A stretch of DNA of 11,105 nt from Aquisalimonas sp. (lineage in GTDB: Bacteria; Pseudomonadota; Gammaproteobacteria; Nitrococcales; Aquisalimonadaceae). The notes under the pieces are model-generated. The model made no database searches and was not told where the DNA came from. It saw only the letters and a list, made by a program, of their open reading frames with translations. Shown here in pieces: positions 8,340-11,105 of this stretch. Made by a program: the position numbers and the translations under genes. Within the stretch, counting starts at the first letter, position 1, and each line of letters begins with the position of its first letter. Location of the stretch: NCBI GenBank assembly GCA_007127625.1, contig SKYZ01000417.1, forward strand, positions 1 to 11,105, given 5' to 3'.

Positions 8340-10622
8340 ATGCGCAGATTCGTGGTTGCCGTTGCCCTGTGTGTTGCCGTGATTGCCCCGGTGCAGGCCT
8401 TCGAAGCGTTCACTGTGGAAGACATCCGGGTCGAAGGGCTGCGTCGTATCGCGCCCGGCACGGTGTTCAATTATCTCCCCATCTCCACCAACGACAACGT
8501 CGACCGGCAGCTGGCAGCCGAAGGTGTTCGCGCGCTGTATGACACCGGCTTTTTCCAGGACGTGGAGCTGCAGCGGGACGGTAACGTACTCGTGGTCAAT
8601 GTCGTCGAGCGGCCATCGGTGGCTGAAATCGAAATCACCGGCAACAGCGCCATTCCCACGGATGCGCTGATCCAGGCCATGCGGGATTCGGGCCTTGCCG
8701 AGGGGGAGACGTTCAACCGTGCGCTGCTGGACGGCATCGAACGGGAACTGCGGCGGCAGTATTTCGGCCAGGGCCGCTATGACGTGGAAGTCGAGAGCAC
8801 CGTCTCGCCGCTGCCGCGCAACCGTGTGGCCATCCGCATCGATATCGACGAGGGGCGCACCGCACGAATCCGCGATGTCCACTTCGTCGGCAACGAAGCG
8901 TTCAGTGACCGGGAACTGGCGGGTGTCTTCAACCTGGGGCCGCGCCCCTGGTATCTGCCGTTTTCCCGCCGTGACCGCTACTCCCGGGAGGCCCTCGGGG
9001 GCGATCTGGAAAATCTGCGCTCCCATTACATGAATCGCGGCTACGCCGACTTCAGTCTGACCTCCAGCCAGGTCTCGCTGACACCGGACCGCAGTGGTAT
9101 CTATGTCACCGTCAACCTGGACGAAGGCGAGGAATACCGCCTGGGCGAGGTACGCATCGTCGGCGACACCATCGTCGAACGCGAGGAAATGCAGGAACTC
9201 CTGGGGGTGAAGGAGGGGGACCTCTTCTCCCAGGAGGAGATCACCGCGGGCGCCAGCAATATCCGTGACCGGCTGGGTGTCGAGGGCTATGCCTTCGCCA
9301 ACGTCAATCCGGTGCCGGATATCGATCGCGACAACCAGACCGTGGACCTCACCTATTACGTGGATCCCGGCAGCAGGGCTTACGTGCGCCGACTGAACAT
9401 CAGCGGCAATTTCCGCACCGATGACGAAGTCATCCGGCGGGAAATGCGGCAGATGGAGGGTGGCTGGTATTCGTCGGAGAACATAGCAACGTCCCGACGG
9501 CGCCTGAACCAGCTGGGCTTTTTCGAGCGGGTGGATATCGAGACCCCGCAAGTGCCCGGCGAGCAGGACCAGATCGACGTCAACGTGGACGTCACCGAGG
9601 GCCTGTCCGGCAGCCTGCAGGCCGGCATCGGCTATGGCAGCGGTCAGGGCATGCTTCTGAACTTCTCGGTGGCCCAGGACAATCTTCTGGGTACCGGCGA
9701 CCGCATGATGCTGGCGCTGAACAACAGCCGGGTGAGCTCCCTTTACCGCCTGACCTACACCGATCGGTACTACAACGTCGACGGTGTCACGCGTTATTTC
9801 AACGCCAGCCTGCGGGAGACGGACGCCCGCCGGGCGCGGCTGTCCGACTACGGCGTGCGGCAGGGCAACCTGGATATCGGCTTCGGCATCCCGCTGAACG
9901 AAGAGGACGAGATCCGGATCGACGTGGGGTACGAGGATCTGCGGCTGAACCTGGGCTCCCAGGCCACGGAGGATCAGCGCGACTTCGTTGACGAGTTCGG
10001 CGACCACTACATCAACTACAAGACAGAAGTCAGCTGGACACGGAATACCTTCGACCGTCGCGTGTTCCCCACCAGTGGCGCACGTCAGTCCATCGGGGTG
10101 GAGGTGGCGCTGCCGGAGAGCGACCTGGAGTACTACAAGGCCCGCTACAGCCAGCAGCGGTACTTCCCGCTGGCCGAGGACTGGTCCTTGTCCCTGCACG
10201 GACGGGTCGGCTTCGGCGAGGGCTATGGCGACACCAGTCGACTGCCCTTCTTCGAGAACTTCTTCGCCGGCGGCATCAATTCGGTGCGGGGCTACCGGGC
10301 CAGTTCCCTGGGTCGGCGGGGCGCGGACGGCCGACCCACCGGTGGTAACCTGAGAACCGTGGCCAACGCCGAGGTGTTCTTCCCCATGCCGTTCGTGGAT
10401 TCGGACGCAGTGCGGTTCTCCACCTTCGTCGACGGGGGGCAGGTCTACGATACCCGCCGGGATGAGTCCATCCGGCTGGATGACTGGCGCTATTCTGCGG
10501 GCGTGGCCTTTACCTGGATGTCGCCCCTGGGCGCATTGACAATGAGCCTGGCCGAACCGTTTAATGACGGGCCCGAAGACGACCTGGACCGGTTCCAGTT
10601 CTCTCTCGGCCAGTTCTTCTAG
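8340..10622 (+). CDS. bamA: Outer membrane protein assembly factor BamA (Omp85)
   Basis: Central pore of the BAM complex that folds and inserts beta-barrel proteins into the outer membrane. The precursor has 760 residues (E. coli 810). The signal peptide is residues 1-20, with cleavage after VQA. Five POTRA domains follow at roughly 21-90, 91-173, 174-263, 264-343 and 346-420, then a 16-strand barrel (about 421-760). Loop 6 carries the VRGY motif (649-652), variant of the usual VRGF. The chain ends in FQFSLGQFF, the C-terminal aromatic beta-signal. The shortfall against E. coli is probably in extracellular loops, since POTRA spacing is normal. The gap after rseP is only 37 nt. The ribosome site is weak (AAAGA), but the signal peptide makes ATG 8340 secure. 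In E. coli this gene is sigma-E inducible; no sigma-E motif is obvious just upstream here. Confidence 0.98.
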   Translation: MRRFVVAVALCVAVIAPVQAFEAFTVEDIRVEGLRRIAPGTVFNYLPISTNDNVDRQLAAEGVRALYDTGFFQDVELQRDGNVLVVNVVERPSVAEIEITGNSAIPTDALIQAMRDSGLAEGETFNRALLDGIERELRRQYFGQGRYDVEVESTVSPLPRNRVAIRIDIDEGRTARIRDVHFVGNEAFSDRELAGVFNLGPRPWYLPFSRRDRYSREALGGDLENLRSHYMNRGYADFSLTSSQVSLTPDRSGIYVTVNLDEGEEYRLGEVRIVGDTIVEREEMQELLGVKEGDLFSQEEITAGASNIRDRLGVEGYAFANVNPVPDIDRDNQTVDLTYYVDPGSRAYVRRLNISGNFRTDDEVIRREMRQMEGGWYSSENIATSRRRLNQLGFFERVDIETPQVPGEQDQIDVNVDVTEGLSGSLQAGIGYGSGQGMLLNFSVAQDNLLGTGDRMMLALNNSRVSSLYRLTYTDRYYNVDGVTRYFNASLRETDARRARLSDYGVRQGNLDIGFGIPLNEEDEIRIDVGYEDLRLNLGSQATEDQRDFVDEFGDHYINYKTEVSWTRNTFDRRVFPTSGARQSIGVEVALPESDLEYYKARYSQQRYFPLAEDWSLSLHGRVGFGEGYGDTSRLPFFENFFAGGINSVRGYRASSLGRRGADGRPTGGNLRTVANAEVFFPMPFVDSDAVRFSTFVDGGQVYDTRRDESIRLDDWRYSAGVAFTWMSPLGALTMSLAEPFNDGPEDDLDRFQFSLGQFF

Positions 10623-10678
10623 GCGCCAGCCGGCTGACGCCCGACCTCGCGCCGGTACCGCCAGGATAGAGAGTACTG

Positions 10679-11105
10679 ATGAACAAAGTGTATTCCGTGT
10701 TGGTGGCGGTGATGCTCACGGCGGTGACCGGCGTGGCCGTGGCCGAGAGCAAGATCGGCTTCGTCAACGCCGGCCGGGTGACTTCGGAGGCGCCCCAGGC
10801 CGAAGCCGCCCGCGCCAGTCTCGAGGAGGAGTTCGGACCCCGGGACCGGGCAATTTCCGAGGAGCGCGAAGCGCTGCGTGAGCTGGAGACGCAGCTCAAT
10901 CGCGATGGCGCGGTCATGAGCGAGGAGGAACAGCAACGGCTTCAGAGGGATCTGGTGGCGCGCCAGCGGGAGCTGCGGCGTGCGGAAGAGGAATTCCGTG
11001 AAGACTTCAACATGCGGCGTAACGAGGAACTCGGCCGGTTGCAGCGGCGCATCGTGGATACCATCAACGATCTGGCGGAATCGGAGGGTTTCGATCTGAT
11101 CGTCA
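10679..11105 (+). CDS. skp: Periplasmic chaperone Skp/OmpH family (partial, 3' end outside window)
   Basis: Trimeric jellyfish-shaped chaperone that holds unfolded outer-membrane proteins on their way to BamA. The first 142 codons are present; E. coli Skp has 161, so perhaps 20-30 residues are missing at the right edge. Residues 1-22 are a signal peptide (MNKVYSVLVAVML... with cleavage after AVA). The mature protein begins ESKIGFVNAGRV, the body-domain strand and conserved R. From about 40 to 130 it is a charged, heptad-like helical hairpin rich in Glu and Arg, forming the tentacles. EGFDLIV at the end corresponds to the returning body strand (G-Y-D-hydrophobic in relatives). GAGAG (10669-10673) lies 5 nt before the ATG. 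It follows bamA by 56 nt with no clear terminator; lpxD would be expected next. Confidence 0.93.
   Translation, partial: MNKVYSVLVAVMLTAVTGVAVAESKIGFVNAGRVTSEAPQAEAARASLEEEFGPRDRAISEEREALRELETQLNRDGAVMSEEEQQRLQRDLVARQRELRRAEEEFREDFNMRRNEELGRLQRRIVDTINDLAESEGFDLIV

Noticed and set aside
8324..8352. TTGACA (8324-8329) as the -35 of a bamA promoter
   Set aside because: A -10 at normal spacing would fall inside the bamA coding sequence (AGATTC, a poor match), so the transcript would start downstream of the bamA start codon.
8256..10199. A 647-codon open frame on the minus strand across bamA, and similar long antisense frames at 4203-5672 and 6227-7606
   Set aside because: They are antisense shadows of well-supported genes, caused by high GC at third codon positions. 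Their translations are low-complexity (rich in His, Arg, Gln, Pro or Val/Asp) and match no family I recognise.
10256..10280. GAACTT plus TCAAT inside bamA as a sigma-E promoter for skp
   Set aside because: The spacer is only 14 nt and the -10 is imperfect; the match is weaker than the one in dxr and it lies 400 nt from skp.
10623..10678. Terminator between bamA and skp
   Set aside because: Only a five-pair stem (10630-10634 with 10651-10655) with a 16-nt loop and no U-tract is visible; the genes are normally cotranscribed.

Overview
This is a GC-rich chromosomal housekeeping window from a gammaproteobacterium. Every protein aligns closely with an Escherichia coli counterpart. The order rpsB-tsf-pyrH-frr-uppS-cdsA-dxr-rseP-bamA-skp, with dxr after cdsA, is the one I know from Pseudomonas and other non-enteric gammaproteobacteria; E. 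coli has dxr between frr and uppS. The high GC and fairly acidic proteins (S2 tail, BamA, Skp) would suit an Ectothiorhodospiraceae-like or other mildly halophilic lineage, but that placement is inference.

Layout: map (methionine aminopeptidase) runs leftward from 700 and its 3' end is cut by the window edge. A 308-nt divergent region (701-1008) holds a perfect 17-nt palindrome, a good sigma-70 promoter with an extended -10 and GC-rich discriminator, and a leader of about 150 nt. The leader can fold into three hairpins plus a pseudoknot just upstream of the rpsB ribosome binding site, as expected of the gammaproteobacterial S2 autoregulatory leader. Ten rightward genes follow. rpsB and tsf are separated by 123 nt with two GC-rich hairpins. 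pyrH and frr are nearly contiguous; frr is followed by an 87-nt gap. uppS/cdsA, cdsA/dxr and dxr/rseP overlap by 8, 10 and 4 nt. bamA and skp follow after gaps of 37 and 56 nt, and skp is cut by the right edge.

The genes link translation to envelope building. S2, EF-Ts and RRF act in translation and Map processes nascent proteins. UMP kinase supplies pyrimidine nucleotides, including the CTP used by CdsA. Dxr starts the MEP isoprenoid pathway whose products UppS turns into undecaprenyl diphosphate for peptidoglycan and O-antigen. CdsA makes CDP-diacylglycerol for phospholipids. RseP is the site-2 protease of the sigma-E envelope stress response, and BamA and Skp fold and insert outer-membrane proteins.

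I found no mobile element, CRISPR array, tRNA or rRNA, and no sign of a novel system. The observations most worth checking are regulatory: the S2 leader pseudoknot, the rpsB-tsf intercistronic hairpins, the upstream palindrome and the frr start codon.
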